Below, one piece after another: positions 26,076-34,229 of a stretch of DNA of 64,000 bases; positions within the stretch are counted from its first letter, which is position 1, and every line of letters starts with the position of its first letter. The stretch is from contig NZ_JAHZMO010000003.1 of NCBI RefSeq assembly GCF_020748185.1, forward strand, positions 62,001 to 126,000, in the 5' to 3' direction. Under the pieces are notes generated by a model that made no database searches, was not told where the DNA came from, and saw only the letters and a program-made list of their open reading frames with translations. This stretch comes from Terrisporobacter petrolearius (GTDB lineage: Bacteria > Bacillota > Clostridia > Peptostreptococcales > Peptostreptococcaceae). The translations under genes and the position numbers were made by a program.

Positions 26076-27458
26076 TTACAGGAATATAGTTATTATTAAG
26101 AAAAATATACATATTCCTATAAAATCAAGTATTACAGAAATTAGAGGTGCAGATACTATAGATGTATCTATATCTAATTTTTTTAATAAAGCAGGTACAA
26201 ATGCTCCAATAGTAGCTCCAAATATCATATTTATAATTATTGCTATTCCTACAAGTAAAGCAATATTTTGATTGTTAATTATAATATATGTTCCAGCTCC
26301 TCCTATCAGTCCACATAATACACCTGTTACTATACCTACTAAAATTTCTTTTAGTGTATTATTTAAAGATGTCATATCTTTATTTGATAAGGTCATTATT
26401 GTTATAGATGATGATTGAATACCGATACTTCCACCTAAACATAAAATAACAGGCAAGAATAAAAGTATATTTACATAGGTTGAATCCGCTCCAACAAAAT
26501 CTAGTTTCGTTAAAAGTATTGTTGATAATAATCCCATTATTAGTATTATTATTAACCATGGCACTCTAGCTCTAACAGATGATGTTACTTGTTGGAGTGG
26601 TGTGGCATTTTGGTCTTCTGCTACATCTCTTTCGTGTTCTGAAGAACCTGCTAACTTATATAAGTCTTCACTTGCTTCTTCTTCCATAACATCTATAATA
26701 TCATCTACTGTTATTATCCCCTTTAACACTCCTTGTTTATCTATTACTGGTATGGCAATTAAATCATATTTTGATACTAATCTAACTGCTTCTTCTCTAT
26801 CTTCATCTACATCTATTGAAATAATATTTTCACTCATTAAATCTTCTACAATAACTGAATCTCTTGCTGTTATTAATTCTCTAAGAGACAAAACACCAAC
26901 TAGTTTTTCATCGTTATCTACTACGTAAATATAATATATTGTCTCTGCATCTAAAGCATTTTCTCTCATGTGATCTATTGATTCTTTTGCAGTCATGTTC
27001 TTATTTATTTCAATATAACCAGGAGTCATTATACCACCAGCTGAATCTTCATCGTATACTAATAATTCTTTAACATCATCAGCATCCTCTTTACTTAAAA
27101 GATTCATTATTTTATGTCTTTCTTCTTCTTCTATTTCGCTCAAAATATCTGTTAAATCATCTAATGACATTTGTTCTAAAATATTTCTACCATGTTCTTG
27201 GTCTATATTAGACAATATTGATTTAAAGAAATCTGGACCACTTTCTTCCAAAATAGAAGCTGACATATCTATTGGCAATACTTCAAATAATTTTATTTGC
27301 ATATCTTCATCTAAAGTTTCCATTACATCGAAAATATCCATAATATGATATTCTTCTAGTAATTCTATCAGATCTAATAATTTATTATTTTCAAGTAAGG
27401 ATATAACATCCCTTAACAAATCCCTGGAATCTTCTTGTTTCTTATCCATATAATCCAC
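26076..27458 (-). CDS. mgtE: Magnesium transporter MgtE
   Basis: A 460-residue Mg2+ channel. It has an N-terminal superhelical domain (about 1-140, with EILSEIEEEERHKIMNLL), tandem CBS domains that sense Mg2+ (about 145-270, with SAGGIMTPGYI), and five membrane helices (about 295-460) with the pore-lining stretch PVILCLGGSIGIQSSS. It gates shut when cytoplasmic Mg2+ is high. It starts 2 bases after the era stop, so it is co-transcribed with era. No M-box riboswitch is visible. Confidence 0.95.
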   Translation of the reverse strand: MDYMDKKQEDSRDLLRDVISLLENNKLLDLIELLEEYHIMDIFDVMETLDEDMQIKLFEVLPIDMSASILEESGPDFFKSILSNIDQEHGRNILEQMSLDDLTDILSEIEEEERHKIMNLLSKEDADDVKELLVYDEDSAGGIMTPGYIEINKNMTAKESIDHMRENALDAETIYYIYVVDNDEKLVGVLSLRELITARDSVIVEDLMSENIISIDVDEDREEAVRLVSKYDLIAIPVIDKQGVLKGIITVDDIIDVMEEEASEDLYKLAGSSEHERDVAEDQNATPLQQVTSSVRARVPWLIIILIMGLLSTILLTKLDFVGADSTYVNILLFLPVILCLGGSIGIQSSSITIMTLSNKDMTSLNNTLKEILVGIVTGVLCGLIGGAGTYIIINNQNIALLVGIAIIINMIFGATIGAFVPALLKKLDIDTSIVSAPLISVILDFIGICIFFLIITIFL

Positions 27459-27460
27459 CT

Positions 27461-28351
27461 TTATTTATCATTGTAACCAAAATCACTTATGTAATTTTGA
27501 GAGTTTCTCCAATTTTCTTTTACTTTTACCCATAATTGAAGATTAACTTTAGCTCCTAAAAGCAATTCCATATCTTCTCTTGCTGACTTTCCTATTCCTT
27601 TTAGTTTTCTACCATTCTTTCCTATAATTATACCTTTATGTGAACTTCTTTCGCAACAGATAACCGCAGAAATATCTATGATGTTTTTATCTTCTCTAAA
27701 CTTCATTCGTTCTATTTCTACTGCTACACCATGAGGAACTTCATCATGGACAAAGTGTAGTACTTTTTCCCTAATTAGTTCAGAAACTAAAACTCTTTCT
27801 GGTTGATCAGTTATCATATAGTCTGGGAAATACTTAGGTCCTTCTTCAAGGTAACCTTCTATTACCTTTAGCAATTCTTTTACATTTCTACCTTTTAATG
27901 CTGATAATGGCACAATTTCTTTGAATATGCCTTCTTCGTTATATAGTTTCATTAAATTAAACAAATCAGCTTCTTCTATTAAATCCATTTTATTTATTAC
28001 TAATACTACAGGAGTTTTTATATTCCTTAAATCTTCTATTATTTTTTTATCTCCTGGTCCTATTTTTTTAGATTCATCAACAACAAACAAAACTACATCT
28101 ACATTTTTAAATGCGTCTGTTGCTTGACTTACCATAAATTCACCTAGTTTAGTTTTAGGTTTATGTATTCCTGGTGTATCTAAAAATACAATTTGACAAT
28201 CTTCATTTGTGTATACTGCCTGTATTGTATTTCTTGTTGTCTGAGGTTTATCACTCATTATGGCAATTTTTTCACCTATTACATTATTCATTAATGTAGA
28301 TTTACCAACATTTGGTCTACCTACTATACTTACAAAGCCTGATTTAAACAT
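27461..28351 (-). CDS. era: GTPase Era
   Basis: A 296-residue ribosome-assembly GTPase that binds the 3' end of 16S rRNA and couples 30S maturation to growth. G motifs: G1 GRPNVGKST (11-19), G3 DTPGIHKP near 58-65, G4 NKMD near 120. The C-terminal KH domain carries GKNGRKLKGIGKSARED. Length is standard. It belongs to the leftward housekeeping operon downstream of ybeY and dgkA. Confidence 0.97.
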   Translation of the reverse strand: MFKSGFVSIVGRPNVGKSTLMNNVIGEKIAIMSDKPQTTRNTIQAVYTNEDCQIVFLDTPGIHKPKTKLGEFMVSQATDAFKNVDVVLFVVDESKKIGPGDKKIIEDLRNIKTPVVLVINKMDLIEEADLFNLMKLYNEEGIFKEIVPLSALKGRNVKELLKVIEGYLEEGPKYFPDYMITDQPERVLVSELIREKVLHFVHDEVPHGVAVEIERMKFREDKNIIDISAVICCERSSHKGIIIGKNGRKLKGIGKSAREDMELLLGAKVNLQLWVKVKENWRNSQNYISDFGYNDK

Positions 28352-28480
28352 TTATGATTCTCCTAACTTTTCTTTATGATTGTTTATATTATTGTTCATT
28401 TTTTCCTAGGTTTATATATCTATTCATTTCACTAATATTTTTTATAAAAATTAAATAAACATCTAATATTATAACACATT

Positions 28481-29203
28481 TTAGTAAAAGTTAATTATTT
28501 TTAATTGGAAAACTAACATAGCCACTAAAATACCCAATAATGCACCTGCAACCGTCTCCCAAAATGTATGTATCTTACCTTCTATTCTACTTTGCGCCAC
28601 TAATATTGCCATAACATAAGCTAGTGCTGATACTAAAGGTCTTTCTATTAACATTGTTATAGATGTGGCTACTGCAAAGGCAAGAGCTGAGTGACCACTT
28701 GGCATTCCGCCTTTTAACGGTGTTCCTGTAGATGTTAATGCTTTTACTACTACAACAGATATTAATACTAATACAATACATATTAATGTGACATGGGGGT
28801 CTGATTTTCTAATGGCAAATATTAAGGATTTAGATAAATCTGTGAATTTATCATAAAATATAAGATAACCTACTGCTACTGCATTTAAAGCCGATATTAA
28901 TACGCCTCCTGCAGCCACATCTTTTGCTATTTTAGCTAGCTTATGATATTTATCTGTAACCAAGTCTACTGTATTTTCTATAGCAGTGTTAAACATTTCA
29001 GCTATTATAACTAGAGAGATAGATAATATTAATATCATCATCTCCAATTTACTTAAATCAAAACGCAAACTTACAATTAGCACCGCAACTGCTATAAAAT
29101 AATGTATTTTCATGTTTCGTTCATATTTAAATGTATATAATATACCCTGAATAGCTGCATTAAATGCTTCTATAATACTAGGGCGAGTTTTTTTATCTTT
29201 CAT
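28481..29203 (-). CDS. Diacylglycerol/undecaprenol kinase fused to a PAP2 phosphatase
   Basis: A 240-residue membrane protein made of two lipid-enzyme domains. Residues 1-120 are a DgkA-type kinase with the motif EMFNTAIENTVDL; Gram-positive members phosphorylate undecaprenol. Residues 125-240 are a PAP2 phosphatase with GGMPSGHSALAF (motif 2) and SRIEGKIHTFWET (motif 3). A kinase and a phosphatase for prenol or diacylglycerol in one chain could set the balance of undecaprenyl phosphate. Adjacent to ybeY (5-base gap). Confidence 0.9.
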   Translation of the reverse strand: MKDKKTRPSIIEAFNAAIQGILYTFKYERNMKIHYFIAVAVLIVSLRFDLSKLEMMILILSISLVIIAEMFNTAIENTVDLVTDKYHKLAKIAKDVAAGGVLISALNAVAVGYLIFYDKFTDLSKSLIFAIRKSDPHVTLICIVLVLISVVVVKALTSTGTPLKGGMPSGHSALAFAVATSITMLIERPLVSALAYVMAILVAQSRIEGKIHTFWETVAGALLGILVAMLVFQLKIINFY

Positions 29204-29208
29204 AAAAA

Positions 29209-29670
29209 TTACTCCCTTGTTATACCAAGCTTATTTAAGATAAGTTCTTCCTTTTCTCTCATTTCTTTTGTATTTTCTTCTGTGTCATGATCGTATCCTA
29301 ATAAATGAAACATACTGTGACATACTAAAAAACACACTTCTCTTTCAAAACTATGGTTATATTCTCTACTTTGTTCAAAAGCTCTTTCTAAGGAAATAAC
29401 TATATCTCCTAAGGATTCCTCTCCAAAGTCTACATCAAATTCTTCATCTACCAAAAGAGGAAATGATAATACATCTGTAGGTCTATTTACCCCTCTAAAC
29501 TCTCTATTTAATTGATGTATTTCTTTATTGTCAACAAATGATAAACTTACTTCGTAGTCGTCATCATAACCTTCATAATCTAAACACTCTGATATAATAT
29601 CTTTTATTTTTTCTATTAGTTCTTCTTTAACTTCTAATTTGTCTTGTCTATTGTCTATTATTAATTCCAT
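29209..29670 (-). CDS. ybeY: Endoribonuclease YbeY
   Basis: A 153-residue zinc-dependent single-strand endoribonuclease involved in 16S rRNA 3' processing and 70S quality control. The signature HSMFHLLGYDHD (three His zinc ligands) sits near residues 119-130. The FRGVNRPTDVLSFPL block near 60 is also typical. It lies between phoH and dgkA, the standard Firmicutes order. Confidence 0.96.
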   Translation of the reverse strand: MELIIDNRQDKLEVKEELIEKIKDIISECLDYEGYDDDYEVSLSFVDNKEIHQLNREFRGVNRPTDVLSFPLLVDEEFDVDFGEESLGDIVISLERAFEQSREYNHSFEREVCFLVCHSMFHLLGYDHDTEENTKEMREKEELILNKLGITRE

Positions 29671-29692
29671 GTTTTCACCTTCTATTATCGCC

Positions 29693-30706
29693 TTATTTTT
29701 TTGTACTTTTATCTTTTATTTTCGTCTCTTGTTTTTTATTTAAGTTAAATTCTTCTTTTTTCTCAAATTTTTCATAAGCTCTGATTATTCTTTGAACTAA
29801 CTCGTGTCTTACGACATCCTTTTCACTTAGAGCTATACTTCCTATACCACTTACATTAGAAAGTATTTTTGTAGCCTGAACCAATCCACTTTTTTTATTA
29901 TTTGGAAGATCAGTTTGAGTTATATCTCCAGTTACTACAGCTTTTGAGCCAAAACCAAGTCTTGTTAAAAACATTTTCATTTGTTCTGGTGTAGTATTTT
30001 GAGCTTCATCTAGTATAATAAATGCATTATCCAAAGTTCTACCTCTCATAAAAGCTAGTGGGGCTACTTCTATTGTTCCTCGTTCCAAGTATTTATTAAA
30101 TCTATCAGGTCCTAGCATATCAAATAAAGCGTCATATAAAGGTCTTAAATAAGGATCTACTTTATCTTTCATATCTCCAGGCAAAAAACCTAAACTTTCC
30201 CCTGCTTCAACAGCTGGTCTTGTAAGGATTATTCTGCTTACTTCATCATTTTTAAAAGCTCTTACTGCCATAGCTACAGCTAAATAAGTTTTTCCTGTTC
30301 CTGCTGGACCAATTCCAAAGGTTATATCATTATTTCTAATCAGGTCCACATATTCTTTTTGACCTAAAGTTTTAGGCTGTACAGGATTTCCTTTTTTAGT
30401 TAAAACTATTACACCCTCTAGCTCTTTTATCTTTTTTTCACTTCCTTCTAATAATAGTCCCAAAGAGTAAGTAATACTTTGCTTGTCTAAAGACTTGCCT
30501 TTAGACACTGAATCATGTAATTCATTCATTAATCTAAGTGCCAAGCCCACATTTTTTTCTTCTCCCATTAGCACTATATTACCTTCTCTTAGTATCACAT
30601 CTATGTTTAAAGCATTTTCTATTAATTTTATATTTTCATCAAAATTTCCAAATAATTCTCTTTCAAATTTTTCTTCTGATACTATAAATTTTTTTTGTAT
30701 AATCAA
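29693..30706 (-). CDS. phoH: PhoH-like ATPase
   Basis: A 337-residue P-loop NTPase. The N-terminal 100 residues include a KH-like part; then the Walker A GIGPAGTGKTYLAVA near 135-149 and Walker B FIILDEAQNTT near 228. PhoH proteins are linked to RNA metabolism and often sit next to ybeY, as here. The biochemical substrate is not settled for the family. The C-terminus is lysine-rich. Confidence 0.94.
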   Translation of the reverse strand: MIIQKKFIVSEEKFERELFGNFDENIKLIENALNIDVILREGNIVLMGEEKNVGLALRLMNELHDSVSKGKSLDKQSITYSLGLLLEGSEKKIKELEGVIVLTKKGNPVQPKTLGQKEYVDLIRNNDITFGIGPAGTGKTYLAVAMAVRAFKNDEVSRIILTRPAVEAGESLGFLPGDMKDKVDPYLRPLYDALFDMLGPDRFNKYLERGTIEVAPLAFMRGRTLDNAFIILDEAQNTTPEQMKMFLTRLGFGSKAVVTGDITQTDLPNNKKSGLVQATKILSNVSGIGSIALSEKDVVRHELVQRIIRAYEKFEKKEEFNLNKKQETKIKDKSTKK

Positions 30707-30740
30707 TTGAAATATTCCTCCTTAAGTGATATGCAGTATA

Positions 30741-32033
30741 TTAATTTTCTTTATCTTTATCATTAGTCTTTATATCTTCGTCTTTAAATTCATTTCTTAT
30801 ATCATTAATAGGTCTATTTTGCGGATTTGAACTCTTTTGTTCTCCTTCTTCTTGCTTTTTCTTTTCTAAATTAGACTTAATTATTGCTTGGGCTTCACTT
30901 TTACTTAATATATCAAGCTGGGCTATATCTTCACTTGTAGTTACTGTCACTACATATTCTACCATACTTTTATTTACATTATATTTATCCTTCGAATCTA
31001 CTATCCTTGCTGATACTGGAATTGTATAATCTAACTCTTTTAGCACTGATGAAGATAATTCTTCTTTTAATTTTTCAACATCTATTTTATTTTCAACTTT
31101 TTTTGCTTCATAAAAAGTACTTACTATTATTTTCACAGGAAATGTATAATCTCCTATTTTAAGCTCATGTGTTTTATTTTCAATTTCATAGTCCTTATAT
31201 TTTATATTTCTCAATATTTTATATTTCTTATCATAGAAACTTATGGTATAAACTTTTTTCTTATTATCAGTCCTTTGATTTTTAATATCTATGTAATTTG
31301 AAGATTTTTTTGCTTCATAAAAAGTTGTTGCCCACACTTCTGGTAAAGCTGTTGTATTAGCTCCATTAACTAGGACATCTCCTTTTTTTACTATGTCACC
31401 TTCTTCAACAAGTGCTTCACCACTTCTAGGTACTACTTTTTCTATTATACCATCTTTTGTTGCTATAATATTACAATAATTAGAGTTTTCCTTGGAATTT
31501 TGACTTCCATCTTTTTTTGTTATATTTACGAAAATATTAGTTCCTTTAACATTTATTGATACATATGCAATTTGATTAAATTTGACCATTATATTTTCTC
31601 TTACAACTTTTCTGTCTATGCTCTTTTTGTATACTCCTGGTTTGACTCCTTGTATGTAAAGCTCCTTTTTTAGAGCCACTTTGTCTATTCCCTCTGGAAC
31701 TGTAATATACACATCTGTAACAAACTGGGATGTGGACATTAATATGATTAAAGAAATTATTGCACAGATAACCATTCCCCTGTAAGTATATATTCTTTTA
31801 GCAATAAAAGGAATGCCTGTCTGTTTTTTAACCTTAATATTAAACTTGTTACTTCTATGAATTTTTTTTAACCTTTTAAAATTTTCTCTATCAATATTAA
31901 ATTCAATTTTAGTTTTTTCTATCCTATTTACATTGTAAACATATATTTTATTTCTTATAAGGTAATTTAGAAAGCTTTCCGTATCAAGTCCTTCTACAAC
32001 AATTGTATAATATCCTCTTATGAAACTTATCAC
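30741..32033 (-). CDS. yqfD: Sporulation protein YqfD
   Basis: A 430-residue protein of the YqfD family, made in the sporulating mother cell in Bacillus. One membrane helix at about 90-112 (YRGMVICAIISLIILMSTS) separates a short N-terminal part from a large beta-rich region with repeated VWATTFYEAKKS-type segments. The C-terminal 60 residues are charged and low-complexity. It is paired with yqfC 12 bases upstream, the conserved arrangement. Molecular function unknown. Confidence 0.9.
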   Translation of the reverse strand: MISFIRGYYTIVVEGLDTESFLNYLIRNKIYVYNVNRIEKTKIEFNIDRENFKRLKKIHRSNKFNIKVKKQTGIPFIAKRIYTYRGMVICAIISLIILMSTSQFVTDVYITVPEGIDKVALKKELYIQGVKPGVYKKSIDRKVVRENIMVKFNQIAYVSINVKGTNIFVNITKKDGSQNSKENSNYCNIIATKDGIIEKVVPRSGEALVEEGDIVKKGDVLVNGANTTALPEVWATTFYEAKKSSNYIDIKNQRTDNKKKVYTISFYDKKYKILRNIKYKDYEIENKTHELKIGDYTFPVKIIVSTFYEAKKVENKIDVEKLKEELSSSVLKELDYTIPVSARIVDSKDKYNVNKSMVEYVVTVTTSEDIAQLDILSKSEAQAIIKSNLEKKKQEEGEQKSSNPQNRPINDIRNEFKDEDIKTNDKDKEN

Positions 32034-32045
32034 TACTATCTCCTC

Positions 32046-32279
32046 CTAATCAACATACTCTAGGGAGTATATAAGCCCTTTTATTCCAATCTCTTCTGTT
32101 TCTATATACTTTAATAAAAGTTTATCCCCAGTTATTTTTATTGTTTTAACCTTTGTCTTTATTTTAATTAAACTAGTGTCATAAGTTATAATTGATAAAT
32201 AATTTTCTATTTTAATAAATGTATTGCTTACTAAAGTAACTGTTGGTTGCGTTACTTTCAAATCTGGTGATATATCCAT
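32046..32279 (-). CDS. yqfC: Sporulation protein YqfC
   Basis: A 77-residue beta-rich protein of the YabP/YqfC family. It begins MDISPDL, has the core VTLVSNTFIKIENYLSI and ends EIGIKGLIYSLEYVD. It is a little shorter than Bacillus YqfC. The start ATG 32279 follows a G-rich ribosome site (GGAGGAGGGG). The family is expressed during sporulation under the mother-cell sigma factor in Bacillus; that it is so here is inference. Confidence 0.85.
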   Translation of the reverse strand: MDISPDLKVTQPTVTLVSNTFIKIENYLSIITYDTSLIKIKTKVKTIKITGDKLLLKYIETEEIGIKGLIYSLEYVD

Positions 32280-32362
32280 AACGAAAATCCCCTCCTCCTT
32301 GTATATTCTATTAATGTACCTCCTTAAAATTTCATATTTTTTATATCTTCATATAAAAAAAA

Positions 32363-32378
32363 CTGAGAATACTCTCAG
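32363..32378 (-). terminator. Terminator of tspO
   Basis: Arms CTGAGA and TCTCAG around a 4-base loop, extended by flanking A and T runs; the minus strand continues TTTTTTTTAT. It lies 20 bases past the tspO stop. Confidence 0.75.
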
Positions 32379-32397
32379 CATTTTTTATTTCATTTCT

Positions 32398-32895
32398 CTA
32401 CTTATTTATAAACCATATGAAATAATTAAGAACTAGAGCATAAATCAACCACAGAATATATGGTATGTTTAAATAAGAAGCAATTGGTTTAATCTTATAA
32501 AACTTATAAACCATAATTAATACGAAAACAAAAAGTAGTATTAAGTCTACTAAAGCTGTTAATCTAAGTTGGAATCCAAAAAACAAAATAGACCACAAGA
32601 AATTTAGACCTAATTGAACCCAAAAATAAAACATAGCATCTTTTATTTTTGTTTCATTTTTCTTTTGGGATAATATTATGTAAGAGGATGTTCCCATTAA
32701 TATGTATAACACAGTCCAAACAACAGGAAATATTATACCTGGAGGTGCAAATCCCGGTTTAATAAGTTCATGATAATATGTTATAGTATCTACTCCACTT
32801 ATAGCTTGGGCCAAAATACTACTCAAATATCCAACAAGTAACGGAATTAACACGCAACACATATACTTTTTAATTTCTTTTACTGATATAATCAA
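32398..32895 (-). CDS. tspO: TspO/MBR family protein
   Basis: A 165-residue membrane protein with five predicted helices. The family core PGFAPPGIIFPVVWTVLYILMG (residues about 48-69) is conserved; TspO proteins bind tetrapyrroles and other hydrophobic ligands and take part in stress responses. The start appears to be TTG 32895 after GAGAGGGAAGAAG. Its own terminator separates it from yqfC; the gene is likely monocistronic. Its role in this organism is not readable from context. Confidence 0.9.
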   Translation of the reverse strand: MIISVKEIKKYMCCVLIPLLVGYLSSILAQAISGVDTITYYHELIKPGFAPPGIIFPVVWTVLYILMGTSSYIILSQKKNETKIKDAMFYFWVQLGLNFLWSILFFGFQLRLTALVDLILLFVFVLIMVYKFYKIKPIASYLNIPYILWLIYALVLNYFIWFINK

Positions 32896-32992
32896 CTTCT
32901 TCCCTCTCTTTCACTTATTGTTCATATTTATTTCTATTAAATAAATATGAACAATAACAAGTTATTATGATTATTTATTAATTACAACACAA

Positions 32993-33022
32993 AAAAACCT
33001 AGAGATTTCTCTCTAGGTTTTT
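32993..33022 (-). terminator. Terminator of the rpsU-yqeY operon
   Basis: Arms AAAAACCTAGAG and CTCTAGGTTTTT, 6-base loop, then TTTTT on the minus strand, starting 3 bases past the yqeY stop. Confidence 0.88.
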
Positions 33023-33024
33023 AT

Positions 33025-33468
33025 CTATTGTAAATTTTTCTTTACTAACTCATTTATTAGTTTTCCATCAGCTCTGCCTTTTACTTTAGGCATGATTGAT
33101 GTCATAATTTTTTTCATATCTTTCATAGAAGTAGCTCCTACTTCAGATATAGTAGAAATTACAATTTTATTTAATTCTTCTTCGCTTAATTGTTGAGGTA
33201 GGTACTCTTTTAAAACTTCTATTTCTGCTTCTGCCTTGCTCACTAAATCTTCTCTCCCAGCTTTTAAAAACTCTTCACGAGAATCTCTAGTCTGCTTTAA
33301 TTGCTTTGCAATAAGATCTACTATTTCATTGTCTCCTAATTCAACTCTATTATCAACTTCGTATTGTTTAATAGAAGCTCTAATAAGAGTTATAACAGAC
33401 TTTTTAATAGCATCTTTATTTTTCATAGAAGATTTTAGATCTTCTTGTAACTTTTGTTTAAGGGACAT
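33025..33468 (-). CDS. yqeY: GatB/YqeY domain protein
   Basis: A 147-residue helical protein related to the tail domain of amidotransferase subunit GatB. It begins MSLKQKLQEDLKSSMKNKD and keeps LIRASIKQYEVD and the PKVKGRADGKLIN end, all typical of YqeY. The start ATG 33468 is preceded by AGGTGAGGGG; a GTG three codons earlier lies inside that ribosome site. It follows rpsU directly, as in most Firmicutes. A role with tRNA or charged-tRNA quality control is suggested by the fold only. Confidence 0.93.
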   Translation of the reverse strand: MSLKQKLQEDLKSSMKNKDAIKKSVITLIRASIKQYEVDNRVELGDNEIVDLIAKQLKQTRDSREEFLKAGREDLVSKAEAEIEVLKEYLPQQLSEEELNKIVISTISEVGATSMKDMKKIMTSIMPKVKGRADGKLINELVKKNLQ

Positions 33469-33494
33469 TCCCCTCACCTCTTTATTTCTATTTA

Positions 33495-33674
33495 CTATTT
33501 CTTAGCGTTTTTTCTTCTAGCTGCTTCAGCTTTTTTCTTACGTTTAACACTTGGCTTATCATAGTGCTCTCTTTTTCTCACTTCTGACATTATGCCAGAC
33601 ATTGCACATTGACGTTTAAATCTTCTTAAAGCACTGTCCAATGATTCATTTTCTCTTACTCTTACTTCTGACAT
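33495..33674 (-). CDS. rpsU: 30S ribosomal protein S21
   Basis: A 59-residue basic protein, ATG 33672-33674 to TAG 33495-33497. The start [19 protein letters not shown] and the basic tail [13 protein letters not shown] are diagnostic of bS21, which binds near the anti-Shine-Dalgarno end of 16S rRNA and aids initiation. An exceptional ribosome site (GGAGGGAGGG) precedes it. It is first gene of an rpsU-yqeY unit with a clear promoter at 33765-33793 and a structured-looking leader. Confidence 0.96.
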   Translation of the reverse strand: MSEVRVRENESLDSALRRFKRQCAMSGIMSEVRKREHYDKPSVKRKKKAEAARRKNAKK

Positions 33675-33758
33675 TCTTTTTCCCTCCCTCCGATTGCGCG
33701 AATTATGCTGGGACTGTAATCTGATTATATCTGCATCACTGCATTACAACCTCACACT
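33675..33758 (-). promoter_or_regulatory. rpsU 5' leader, candidate structured RNA
   Basis: The 84-base leader is clearly richer in G and C than its surroundings. It can fold into a nested hairpin on the minus strand: TGTAAT/ATTACA outside and TGAT/ATCA inside (about 33711-33741). It might be an S21 autoregulatory site; no known family is recognised. Confidence 0.4.
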
Positions 33759-33764
33759 TTGTTT

Positions 33765-33793
33765 ATTATAAACTAAAATTAAACTTTTATCAA
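33765..33793 (-). promoter_or_regulatory. Sigma-A promoter of rpsU-yqeY
   Basis: Minus strand TTGATA (33788-33793), 17-base spacer, consensus TATAAT (33765-33770). Confidence 0.85.
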
Positions 33794-33833
33794 GTATTTA
33801 ATTATTTATAATTTTAATTTATTCAAGAAAAAA

Positions 33834-34184
33834 TTATTTCTTATCAGCTTCATAATTAGGTAATTTTTTACCTGCTAATATGTGATAGTGAAGGTGTTTT
33901 ACTTCTTGTCCTCCGTCACTTCCACAGTTATTAATTATTCTAAATCCAGCATCACTAAAACCTTTATCTATAGCTATTTTATTTATAACAGAGTGAATGT
34001 GTGCAACAATTTCAATTTCTTTATCTGAAATATCTATTATACTATAATAATGTTTTTTTGGAACAACTAGTATATGATATGGTGCCACAGGATTTATGTC
34101 ATTAAAAGCTAATACCTTATCATCTTCATATACTTTGTCACAAGGTATATTTCCATCTATTATTTTACAAAATAAACAATCCAT
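33834..34184 (-). CDS. hinT: HIT family purine-nucleoside phosphoramidase
   Basis: A 116-residue HIT protein of the HinT branch, which hydrolyses AMP-linked phosphoramidates. The catalytic histidine triad HLHYHILAG is at about 98-106; the N-terminal CLFCKIIDGNIPCDKVYEDD carries the CxxC of many bacterial HinTs. Length is standard. It is the last gene of the run prmA-rsmE-mtaB-hinT. Confidence 0.94.
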   Translation of the reverse strand: MDCLFCKIIDGNIPCDKVYEDDKVLAFNDINPVAPYHILVVPKKHYYSIIDISDKEIEIVAHIHSVINKIAIDKGFSDAGFRIINNCGSDGGQEVKHLHYHILAGKKLPNYEADKK

Positions 34185-34229
34185 TTTTCCACCTCCTAAC
34201 TATTGATTATAACCCTAAAATTCTACATG

